A stretch of DNA of 10,813 nucleotides from Methanosarcinales archaeon (GTDB taxonomy: Archaea; Halobacteriota; Syntropharchaeia; Alkanophagales; Methanospirareceae), in contig JAODGR010000060.1 of assembly GCA_025464275.1 (NCBI GenBank), positions 1-10,813 on the forward strand. Reading direction: 5' to 3'. The notes beneath the pieces were generated by a model that was not told the origin of the DNA, made no database searches, and was given only the letters and a program-made list of their open reading frames with translations. Shown here one piece after another: positions 1 through 6,872 of the stretch. The first letter of the stretch is position 1. Every line of letters begins with the position of its first letter. Position numbers and translations under genes: made by a program.

Positions 1-12
1 CATTCCCCTCCT
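1..12 (-). promoter_or_regulatory. Ribosome binding site and ATG of a downstream gene cut by the window edge
   Basis: Read on the minus strand, the last bases before the left edge are gaggaggggaATG: a near-perfect archaeal Shine-Dalgarno stretch four bases ahead of an ATG at positions 3-1. This start lies 28 bases after the stop of the GXGXG-domain gene, so a further minus-strand gene probably continues the same operon outside the window. Its product cannot be known from here. Confidence 0.6.
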
Positions 13-31
13 CACATCCACCACCCATCTC

Positions 32-997
32 TCATACCTCGTACTTACGATAATTCATTGCGAAGACACCGGAGATTCCGAAGTGCGAGAGCAGATTAAT
101 ATCCTCTCTTGAAAGTGCTCGCTCCTTAACCGGTGGAATGTGACCCGCTCCTGGTCCTCCACTTCTCTTGCTCATCCGGCATATGATACGTCCACCGGTC
201 ATTTTTGCACCGATGTAGCCCTTACATTCACCTTTTACAAGCACCACACCACTTCGCATCTCCACACCTGTGAATTCCGCTGCATCACCCAGTATCACCA
301 CAGTACCGCCATTTAGGAGCGCTCCAGTATTCATACCTGCATTACCCTCCACAATCAGTGTACCCCTGCGCATCAATATACCTGCACTTATTCCGGTGTC
401 ACCCTTCACACGTATTTTGCCGCCACCGGGAGCATCACATCGTGCTCCAATTGTGCTCCTCAACACCCCGTCTTTGAGAATCAGTTCATTGTCTCCTCTG
501 TACTCGTTCGGCTCCAGTATATCACCGGCATGGAGCTCATCACGCCCTTGATGGGGATGGTGGAGTAGCCAGGTAATCGAGACGAACTTTTTATAGCCCT
601 CTCGCTCGGATTCCACCTGGACCACATTGCCAAGTGGTTCCTTTACTTCTCCTCGCACGTATATGGCACCGGAAACCATGCTCATCCCCATATAGGAGCC
701 TGCATTGCCATCCACTATTATTGTGCCAGTTTCACTTATTTCTTTACCGTTACCGCCGAAATAGCAGAGGTCTACCCCCAGACTCGAACCGAGCCTGCTA
801 CCTACATCGCCTCTTATATGCACATCCTCACCACTCCGCAGTGCCTCCACTATCTCCTCATAGGTGTAACTGGTACCAACTTGAGCGGGTATCCTGGCAT
901 CGGGCTTGAGCTTTGTGCCGCCGTGTTGCCACAGGAAGTTATAAGTGAAGTCGGCAATGCAGTCCAGAGCCTCGTTCAGCTTCAATTCTATTCCCAT
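32..997 (-). CDS. GXGXG beta-helix protein, FwdC / glutamate synthase domain 3 related
   Basis: The product is about 321 residues from the ATG at 997; a GTG at 1009 would add four. It shows repeated GxxG...GG..xVxG units typical of the right-handed beta-helix shared by formylmethanofuran dehydrogenase subunit C (FwdC/FmdC), GlxC and the C-terminal domain of glutamate synthase. Units are visible near residues 62-74, 97-116, 198-218, 219-237, 238-256 and 257-272. A non-repeat insertion at about 123-192 contains HHPHQGRDELHAGD and splits the helix. The protein ends in a short alpha-helical tail with ALSREDINLL. It lacks the usual FwdC N-terminus and is longer than typical FwdC (about 260-270 residues), so I treat it as a paralogue of unknown role rather than the FwdC subunit. 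Such domains usually act as scaffold subunits beside a catalytic partner, but no fwd or glt genes are seen here. It starts only a few bases after the hef stop and is probably co-transcribed with hef. Confidence 0.72.
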   Translation of the reverse strand: MGIELKLNEALDCIADFTYNFLWQHGGTKLKPDARIPAQVGTSYTYEEIVEALRSGEDVHIRGDVGSRLGSSLGVDLCYFGGNGKEISETGTIIVDGNAGSYMGMSMVSGAIYVRGEVKEPLGNVVQVESEREGYKKFVSITWLLHHPHQGRDELHAGDILEPNEYRGDNELILKDGVLRSTIGARCDAPGGGKIRVKGDTGISAGILMRRGTLIVEGNAGMNTGALLNGGTVVILGDAAEFTGVEMRSGVVLVKGECKGYIGAKMTGGRIICRMSKRSGGPGAGHIPPVKERALSREDINLLSHFGISGVFAMNYRKYEV

Positions 998-1015
998 AGC
1001 CGCTACCACATCATC

Positions 1016-3310
1016 CTATTCACGGTATTCCGCAGTCAATACCTCACGGATATGCTCCGCGGTCTTCTCCCCCACATGCTCCACCTCCATCAGTTCCTCC
1101 TTCGTGGCGGTCACCACCCGTTCTATCGTCTTGAACCTCCTTAGCAGATTCCTTGCTGTTACGATACCAACATTGGACAATGCAGAGATGAAATACTCCT
1201 GCTGCTCCTTCAGCGATGTGGTGGGCTTCTTACCGTGTGGGCTCACCTCTCTCACGTTCGGCATCTGCTCTCGCCTCGCTATTATGTATATCAGTGATGC
1301 AGTATCTGCTTCGTCTCGCGTGTGTAATATCGGGATGGAGTAATCAATGGCGATGGAAGCCAGCACCGCCCTCAGCACATTGGGGTGCACATTCCTGTGT
1401 CCATAGAGGGAATCGCCCTCGATGATCAGCAGAGGCTTCTCATACTCGCTCTTCAGCCGGTTCATCTGCTCTAACAGGTTCCTCCTCTTATTAACGAGCG
1501 AATCGATGAAATCGGTCGTGCTCTTACGCTCTATACAAACCCGGTCTGAGACCACGTAATCACCCACCTCCAGATTCTTCAATATGAGGTTCATACCCGT
1601 TTTCTCCAGGAAACGCACCACACCAGACCTCGTCTCCCTCATGTCTACAAATACCCTCAGTTCAGGTACCTCAGTGAGCCTCTGTTGATGATACCGGTAC
1701 TGATGCCTCATATTCATATTCGCATTCGCATTCACATCTTCTTCATCGCTCCCTGACTCCAGCTCCATCATCTGCATCTCTCTTATCCTTCTCCGCATCG
1801 CCTGCTCCTTACTCCTGCTCAGCCAGTAATATGCCTCGTCTTTTGTACCCTTTGCTATGAGCACAATCACCTTCCCCACCTTCTTCCTCGCTGTACGCCC
1901 TTTACGCTGTATACTCCTTATAGCTGATGGAATAGGTTCATAAAAGAGTACAACATCGGTTGCCGGGATATCGAGCCCCTCCTCTGCGACAGAAGTGGCA
2001 ATCAGGACATTATAAGTGCCATTCTTGAACTTTCTCACGATATCCACCTGCTCCTTCTGTTTTAAACCCCTGTCATCACCCTTTGAAGCCTGCCCGATGA
2101 ACTTAACCGCTCTTATAGCATCATCGTGCAGGCTCTGCAGGGCGTTTATTATCATCTCCGCAGTATCCCTGTAATTCGTGAATACTATTACTTTCACATT
2201 CTGATTTGCATGTAGCTCCTCTTTCAGTATCTGTATAACAGCAGATAGTTTTGGATGCTCGCCTTTATATGATGATACCGCCTCCATGACCTTCACGAAC
2301 TTCTCATCCTTGAGCAATCGTCTGGATGCTTTACTGCCACCCTTTGAGAGCGCTTCAGTCCTCAATCGCTCTAAATATCGCCTCAATGCGAATATCCCCT
2401 CTGTCTCGATGAGGTCTATCGCATGCTTTATCTTTAGCACCTCTGCCTGGAGTGATAGCGCCTTGTAGAGGTCTGCATGCTTCTGCCTTGACAATTGTGA
2501 CTCTATCACCTTCTTCAGCTCCAGTATCTCAGTCTTTGTTATTTCTCTGCTACGTTTACGCCTTAATAACCCTAATTTATGTAATTCCACTATTCTGCGT
2601 TCCAGTATATCCTCGAGCAGCTTACCGCACTCCTTTAGCTCTGCGGGCACCTCCACTACACGCCATTCAAAGTCCTTCCTGTATACATAGGGTGCCACAT
2701 CGGGATCGTACTCTGTCCTGCTCTCCACTCGTTTAACACCAAGGGAGGTGCATATCTCCCTTATCTTCTCCTTCTCACTGCCCGGAGAAGCAGTCATGCC
2801 AAGTATAAGTGGCTGCTCCGCCTGCTCCCTGTACTTATCCGCGATGTATACGTAGGAGTAGTTGCCCACTGCGCGGTGGCATTCATCGAATATCAATAAA
2901 GAGACCTCAGCGAGTGAAATCCGGTTACTAAGCAGGTCGTTCTCTATTATCTGCGGTGTAGAGACGATGATTTTCGCATCCTCCCACAGCATCTCCCGCC
3001 TATCTGGCAGAATCGTGCCGGTGAATGTCTGGATAAGTGCAGGGTCGAGCTTCAGTACAGCCTTTAAGAATGCCGAATGCTGCTCCACCAGCGGTCTGGT
3101 TGGTGCGAGGAAGAGGATTTTACCCATCTGGAGTCGCTCCAGCATCACAAGGAGGGCTATTGTCGTCTTACCCAGCCCGGTTGGCAGTACAACCATTGTG
3201 GATTCCCGCTTCGCCTCCTCTGCTATCTCTATCTGATACTCTCGCTGCTCTACCAGTCCTGACTTCAATAGCGGATGCGAGATGAACTTCGAGTGGGATT
3301 GTTTATCCAT
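1016..3310 (-). CDS. hef: Hef, archaeal XPF/FANCM-type helicase-nuclease
   Basis: Hef processes stalled or branched replication forks: an SF2 helicase remodels the fork and an XPF-type nuclease cuts it. From the ATG at 3310 the protein has 764 residues, nearly the same as Pyrococcus Hef. Helicase motifs are Walker A PTGLGKT (43-49), DECH (142-145), TAS (173-175), motif V near ATSVAEEGLDIP (438-449) and motif VI QRKGRTARK (468-476). The helical thumb-like insertion typical of this group lies near 225-345. A linker at about 515-547 is rich in Asn, Met and His. The nuclease follows with DMRE (556-559), GDY (583-585) and the catalytic ERKS (594-597). Two helix-hairpin-helix motifs end the protein (about 703-760). 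All catalytic motifs are intact. An in-frame ATG at 3358 would add a hydrophobic stretch unlike the family; the start at 3310 gives a normal N-terminus and has a TATA-like tract about 32 bases upstream with no ribosome binding site, suggesting a leaderless mRNA. Confidence 0.95.
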   Translation of the reverse strand: MDKQSHSKFISHPLLKSGLVEQREYQIEIAEEAKRESTMVVLPTGLGKTTIALLVMLERLQMGKILFLAPTRPLVEQHSAFLKAVLKLDPALIQTFTGTILPDRREMLWEDAKIIVSTPQIIENDLLSNRISLAEVSLLIFDECHRAVGNYSYVYIADKYREQAEQPLILGMTASPGSEKEKIREICTSLGVKRVESRTEYDPDVAPYVYRKDFEWRVVEVPAELKECGKLLEDILERRIVELHKLGLLRRKRSREITKTEILELKKVIESQLSRQKHADLYKALSLQAEVLKIKHAIDLIETEGIFALRRYLERLRTEALSKGGSKASRRLLKDEKFVKVMEAVSSYKGEHPKLSAVIQILKEELHANQNVKVIVFTNYRDTAEMIINALQSLHDDAIRAVKFIGQASKGDDRGLKQKEQVDIVRKFKNGTYNVLIATSVAEEGLDIPATDVVLFYEPIPSAIRSIQRKGRTARKKVGKVIVLIAKGTKDEAYYWLSRSKEQAMRRRIREMQMMELESGSDEEDVNANANMNMRHQYRYHQQRLTEVPELRVFVDMRETRSGVVRFLEKTGMNLILKNLEVGDYVVSDRVCIERKSTTDFIDSLVNKRRNLLEQMNRLKSEYEKPLLIIEGDSLYGHRNVHPNVLRAVLASIAIDYSIPILHTRDEADTASLIYIIARREQMPNVREVSPHGKKPTTSLKEQQEYFISALSNVGIVTARNLLRRFKTIERVVTATKEELMEVEHVGEKTAEHIREVLTAEYRE

Positions 3311-3336
3311 ATAAAAGATAAAAGATAGCGCTGAGG

Positions 3337-3348
3337 ATAAAAATAAAA
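3337..3348 (-). promoter_or_regulatory. Possible TATA box of hef
   Basis: On the minus strand this is ttttatttttat, centred about 32 bases before the hef ATG. That distance would put transcription start within a few bases of the ATG, and no ribosome binding site precedes the ATG. It lies in the 65-base gap after the aldolase gene, so hef may have its own promoter in addition to read-through. The same T-rich tract could instead terminate the aldolase transcript. Confidence 0.4.
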
Positions 3349-3375
3349 CAGTCTCCAACCCTCCTCAACACTGCA

Positions 3376-4314
3376 TTAATCCTCTTCCTGCTCTCTCGAT
3401 TGGTAGATCCTCAGTGCCTCCTCCACACTGCTATCCTCCACGGTGATGGCATAAATGGCATTGCACATCCTGATAGCATCCTCAAGCGACTTCTGGTGGA
3501 TATTTCGACCCGTAGCGTTACCGGCGGCGCCACTGGTGTGAATCTGGTCATAGAGGCGTGTGAGGAACTGCCTGACATCCACACTGGGTCCACCAGCGCA
3601 GATTACCTTTGTACGACCCGCAGCCTGTACTGCTTCTTTGAATACCTCTCTTGATTCGTAGCCTGCCTTCTCTGGATAGTTCACCTTGACAAAATCCGCA
3701 CCCAGGCATGCAGCCACACCGGTGGCACCGGCGATGAGATGCGGGTCTTTCTCATCTGCCACCGCCTTACCACGAGGGTACATCCATAACACGGTGATCA
3801 ACCCATATTGATGCGCACGGTATATGAGCTGTGCTGCCTGATGCAGCATCTTCGCCTCATACTCGCTCCCGAGATAGACGGTGTAGCCCACGCCGAGGAT
3901 ATTCAGTCCGCTGTTATCACGGAAATCCATCACCTGCTCAACTTCGTACCACTGCTGACTGAATGGGTCGGACTGCGAAGTCTTGACCAGATTCGTCTTG
4001 GAGTTCAACTTTACCAGATAAGGTACATCTGGATAATCCATGCCGTATCTGGCAATCAGACCGAGCTGAGTGGCGAAAGCGCCGATCTTCGCACGGCTGG
4101 CGATTCTGAATAGATGCTCTGGGGTGCTATCATCTGGATGTATCCCCTCACCATAGAAGTCATCATTCAAATGCTCCACCCGCTGATCACCGGCGAAGAG
4201 CATCAATCGCCCTGTTCCCCTGGTAAGCTCCAGATAATTATGGATATAATCGGCACGTAGCGATTTGGGGACATCCAGAGGCACAATTACGTCCTCCTCA
4301 TCAATCCTTATCAT
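3376..4314 (-). CDS. Archaeal class I fructose-bisphosphate aldolase (DhnA/FbaB-like)
   Basis: The enzyme cleaves fructose 1,6-bisphosphate to two triose phosphates, or makes it in gluconeogenesis, through a Schiff base. The 312-residue product closely matches the methanogen class I aldolase family as I recall it: LFAGDQRVEHLNDDFYGEGI (39-58), a VKLNSKTNLVKT strand (101-112), MYPRGKAV (178-185), the likely Schiff-base lysine K210 in GADFVKVNYP, and the phosphate-binding segments CAGGPSV (239-245) and GAAGNATGRNI (262-272). A TIM-barrel fold is expected. The ATG at 4314 is chosen because GGAGG lies six bases upstream; the GTG at 4318-4320 touches that site. The start overlaps the end of the kinase gene by 14 bases, so the two are translationally coupled and probably work in sequence. 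A related family makes aromatic amino acid precursors (ADH synthase), but the pairing with a phosphofructokinase-like gene favours FBP aldolase. Confidence 0.88.
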   Translation of the reverse strand: MIRIDEEDVIVPLDVPKSLRADYIHNYLELTRGTGRLMLFAGDQRVEHLNDDFYGEGIHPDDSTPEHLFRIASRAKIGAFATQLGLIARYGMDYPDVPYLVKLNSKTNLVKTSQSDPFSQQWYEVEQVMDFRDNSGLNILGVGYTVYLGSEYEAKMLHQAAQLIYRAHQYGLITVLWMYPRGKAVADEKDPHLIAGATGVAACLGADFVKVNYPEKAGYESREVFKEAVQAAGRTKVICAGGPSVDVRQFLTRLYDQIHTSGAAGNATGRNIHQKSLEDAIRMCNAIYAITVEDSSVEEALRIYQSREQEED

Positions 4315-5260
4315 ACTCACCCTCCTCTCCCTTTTCTATTACTCGCACTTCTATCTTCGGTACCAGTTTCATGATGTCCTCCCTCGTGCACACCGCTGTT
4401 CCCGGTCTCAATGTCGTCGCGGTACCCGCAGCCACGGCATAGACGAGTGCTTCTTTGTTGCTCATACCCTCAGCTAACCCATAAACGAAACCGGCTACCG
4501 CGGAATCGCCCGCGCCAATGGTGTTCTCCACCTTCACCCTGGGAGGATATGCCCAGTATTGCTCCCCCTCTCCCACCATTATGATTCCCCTGGCACCCAT
4601 GGAAACGAGTACGGTTCTTATCCCGCGGTCGCAGACCGTCCGAGCAGCATGGATGATCTCATCTACACCCTTCAATTCCCTCTCCAGTAATCGGCTCAAT
4701 TCATGGATATTGGGCTTAATGGCGTCAGGAATGCCGCGAATGCCCACTCGTAAAGCGTCACCATCTGTATCCAGCATGACCCATGCACCCTCTGCTTTGA
4801 GAATCTCGATGAGTTTACGGTATATTACGGGGTGAACCCCCGGGGGAAGACTGCCACTGATGACCACCATCTCCGGGTCCTCGAGTCTTTCTACCTTGTG
4901 TATCAGCTGCATCAATTCATAAGGTTTGATTTCCGGTCCCTTAGCACTGAATACAGTCTGAGTACCGGTATTCAGGAGATTGAGTATGATGTTGGTGCGG
5001 GTCTCACCCGAAATCCTGATGAAATCGCATGAGATACCATCATTGAAGAGCCGCCCCTCCAGCTCTTCACCCGCGAACCCGCCCACAAAGCCAAGCGCCT
5101 TGTTATCTACTCCCAGAATGGTCAATACCCTGGATACATCCGTCCCCTTACCGCCTGCATACCTCTCCTCCCTCTCAATCCGGTTAGTATCGTCATAGTG
5201 GATTCTTCTGACCCATAATGTCCGGTCCAGAGCAGGATTAAGGGTTATTGTGTAAATCAT
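4301..5260 (-). CDS. PfkB-family phosphofructokinase / hexose-phosphate kinase
   Basis: This is a ribokinase-fold ATP-dependent kinase of the FruK/LacC/PfkB subgroup, 319 residues from the ATG at 5260. The N-terminus MIYTITLNPALDRT is diagnostic of the subgroup. Further signs are AGGKGTDVSR (35-44, sugar binding), SGSLPPG (135-141), KPNIHEL (182-188), and the signature NTIGAGDSAVAGF (246-258) with catalytic base D252. The tail AAGTATTLRPGTAVCTREDI resembles E. coli Pfk-2. Substrate may be fructose 6-phosphate, fructose 1-phosphate or tagatose 6-phosphate; the sequence alone does not decide. The overlapping aldolase gene suggests the product is FBP. A GGAGG four bases before the ATG at 5260 fixes the preferred start. 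An in-frame ATG at 5290 lies just at the position expected for transcription start from the TATA box at 5311-5321, so a leaderless longer form is possible. I expect a glycolytic role, in contrast to the ADP-dependent PFK known from several other archaea. Confidence 0.87.
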   Translation of the reverse strand: MIYTITLNPALDRTLWVRRIHYDDTNRIEREERYAGGKGTDVSRVLTILGVDNKALGFVGGFAGEELEGRLFNDGISCDFIRISGETRTNIILNLLNTGTQTVFSAKGPEIKPYELMQLIHKVERLEDPEMVVISGSLPPGVHPVIYRKLIEILKAEGAWVMLDTDGDALRVGIRGIPDAIKPNIHELSRLLERELKGVDEIIHAARTVCDRGIRTVLVSMGARGIIMVGEGEQYWAYPPRVKVENTIGAGDSAVAGFVYGLAEGMSNKEALVYAVAAGTATTLRPGTAVCTREDIMKLVPKIEVRVIEKGEEGEYDKD

Positions 5261-5310
5261 CCTCCCTCCTGTCCTCTCTATCACCTTCATTCGATCCTAC
5301 TCGATTCCTG

Positions 5311-5321
5311 TATATATAAAA
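5311..5321 (-). promoter_or_regulatory. TATA box of the kinase-aldolase operon
   Basis: On the minus strand the sequence is ggttttatatatacagg, close to the archaeal TATA consensus. Its centre lies about 26 bases before the ATG at 5290 and 55 before the preferred ATG at 5260, giving an expected leader of about 30 bases that contains the GGAGG ribosome binding site. Confidence 0.7.
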
Positions 5322-5365
5322 CCTGCGCCAGCATAAAAATACGAATACGCTTGCTTTCACATTCA

Positions 5366-5401
5366 CTGTTATATCTGTTATATGTTAGATATGTTAGGTT
5401 C
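5366..5401. repeat. 9-base tandem repeat tract in the cdhC-kinase gap
   Basis: The plus strand reads ctgttatat twice in exact tandem (5366-5374, 5375-5383), then the related units gttagatat (5384-5392) and gttaggttc (5393-5401). It follows the cdhC stop directly and ends about 45 bases upstream of the kinase TATA box. The roughly helical-turn period makes a protein-binding array possible, but no known operator is recognised. A T-rich run on the minus strand at about 5335-5341 between the tract and the TATA box may end the cdhC transcript. Confidence 0.5.
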
Positions 5402-5405
5402 TCTC

Positions 5406-6872
5406 TTATTGTGCTCTCTGGTGTACCTGTGGTTCAGACATCCTCTCCAGCAGTTTCCTGCCCCTCTCCCGTGCTATTCGCTCCTCCTCCGGCGCCCAAT
5501 CGGTATTTGGTGGTGGTATCCTGAGTGGTTGGGGCTCCTCACCATTCTTCCATAATTGCACCACTGGATGATTCACCCGTTTCAAGAAAGCTCTTAGCTC
5601 CAGTGGGTCAATGCAATCCTCCTCGGTGGCTATCCGCGGGTACATGTCGGGTGGGATGTACTCAGCGAGCGCCTCTTTGTATTCCCTCGGTATCCATACT
5701 ATGCGGCGCCAGCCACCGTCAGCGCGAACGAACTTCTTTGACCGAGGTGTTCTGAATGATATACCGCAATAACCGTGATTCTGGAGTCCGCCACTGATGA
5801 GCCCCGCCAATTTAGAGAAGGTCAAGCCGAGGGGTGTCTCACCCGCATATCTGCGGTCTACGAGTCCCAGACCGTCCACTTCAGGTATATAAAATATCGC
5901 AGCTTCGAAACAGCCGCAATTCGTCTGCGGGTACATTATCGAGGAATACATCACCACACGCTTGTATGTCCGGTTCGATTTCTCATAGACCTTCTCGTTT
6001 ACTCCCGTGTATTCACCACCCACGGGGTCGATGCAGCTCCCCAGGGGCATCTCAAATATGTAGCCATAGGGGTCGAGGTCGCACATCACCTTCGCACCTA
6101 TCCACGTGATTATCCCGCAATAGGGTGGTCTATCCGGTGCTACCACACACACGTGCGTCGGTGCGAAGGTCTGGCAGATGGTACACCCGTAGAAGGTATC
6201 CACATCCTCATCCGAGAATCGCCTCGATTCTTCATCCACCCGCTCCCAATACGGTGCACATACCCGGTCTATTATCTCTCTCGTCAATTTCGCACCACCC
6301 AGCTCCTCTGTCGCTATGAGTATCTTCACATCCGCTCGCTCAACCATCGGGAACTGGATCTTGCAGAGGTTTATCATTGCCTGACCGAGGTGCTTGAAAT
6401 CATGCTTATGTGCGTATCTCTTATGCAATCTCAGCCATATGGTGTCGCGGGTGTTGAGCAGCATCCAGCCCTCACCCTCCTCGAGTGCGAAATAAGTCCA
6501 TCTCGTGAGTAAATCCAGATAGTCAGTTGTAAGATGCTTGCCATAATAGCGCACCCAGAAGCCAAAGGGGAGTGATTGCCCCTCTATCTCCTTTAACTCT
6601 GGACCTATTACTTCTATTCGCCCGTCTTCTATTCGCTCTGCATCGCTCACCACCTCAATGAAGAAGAAGCTCGTGTATCTATGCCTCGGTCCACCCAATT
6701 CGCAATACATGTCATGCTTACGCACACGCAGTCCAAACTGCCGTGGCGAGATGTCGAACTTTATACCCTCAAAGAACCTGTCAGGCTCAGTAGGAGCGAA
6801 GTAAACCTCACCACCGGGTAACGAATCCCATACCTCCTGCCGCAGGCGTGCTTCCTCATCTTCGACAGCCAT
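5406..6872 (-). CDS. cdhC: CO dehydrogenase/acetyl-CoA synthase beta subunit (CdhC)
   Basis: CdhC carries the Ni-containing A-cluster that joins a methyl group, CO and CoA into acetyl-CoA, or splits it. The product is 488 residues from the ATG at 6872. The A-cluster ligands are intact: C230 and C233 in FYGCTICQTFAPTHVCVV, and C319 and C321 in NCGCFEAAIFYIPEVDG. The 86-residue gap between the pairs agrees with the Methanosarcina protein (C192 to C278 from memory). Other family blocks are GEYTGVNE (286-293), ADGGW (384-388) and IPREYKE (394-400). It lacks the large N-terminal domain of bacterial AcsB, as archaeal CdhC does. Oddities are about 40 extra N-terminal residues, a changed glycine loop (AGLISGGLQNHGYCGIS instead of AGQTGGGKQ...), additional cysteines at 252, 264 and 280, and an Arg/Glu/Pro-rich tail. 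The start overlaps the moeA stop by one base (TGATG), so the two are coupled; a GTG at 6878 is an alternative. No other cdh gene is in view. Confidence 0.92.
   Translation of the reverse strand: MAVEDEEARLRQEVWDSLPGGEVYFAPTEPDRFFEGIKFDISPRQFGLRVRKHDMYCELGGPRHRYTSFFFIEVVSDAERIEDGRIEVIGPELKEIEGQSLPFGFWVRYYGKHLTTDYLDLLTRWTYFALEEGEGWMLLNTRDTIWLRLHKRYAHKHDFKHLGQAMINLCKIQFPMVERADVKILIATEELGGAKLTREIIDRVCAPYWERVDEESRRFSDEDVDTFYGCTICQTFAPTHVCVVAPDRPPYCGIITWIGAKVMCDLDPYGYIFEMPLGSCIDPVGGEYTGVNEKVYEKSNRTYKRVVMYSSIMYPQTNCGCFEAAIFYIPEVDGLGLVDRRYAGETPLGLTFSKLAGLISGGLQNHGYCGISFRTPRSKKFVRADGGWRRIVWIPREYKEALAEYIPPDMYPRIATEEDCIDPLELRAFLKRVNHPVVQLWKNGEEPQPLRIPPPNTDWAPEEERIARERGRKLLERMSEPQVHQRAQ

Noticed and set aside
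3311..3358. N-terminal extension of Hef with a hydrophobic stretch resembling a signal or membrane segment
   Set aside because: It is not known in the family, covers the probable promoter tract, and an ATG with the normal Hef N-terminus follows at 3310.
5291..5405. Possible small RNA or riboswitch in the largest intergenic gap
   Set aside because: Besides the repeat tract and the TATA box I see no stable stems or conserved aptamer pattern in the 114 bases.
5775..6512. Long plus-strand open frame of 245 codons opposite cdhC
   Set aside because: It lies wholly antisense to a gene with clear family motifs, its translation has no recognisable domain, and it has no ribosome binding site or promoter. 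It reflects few stops in the complementary frame.
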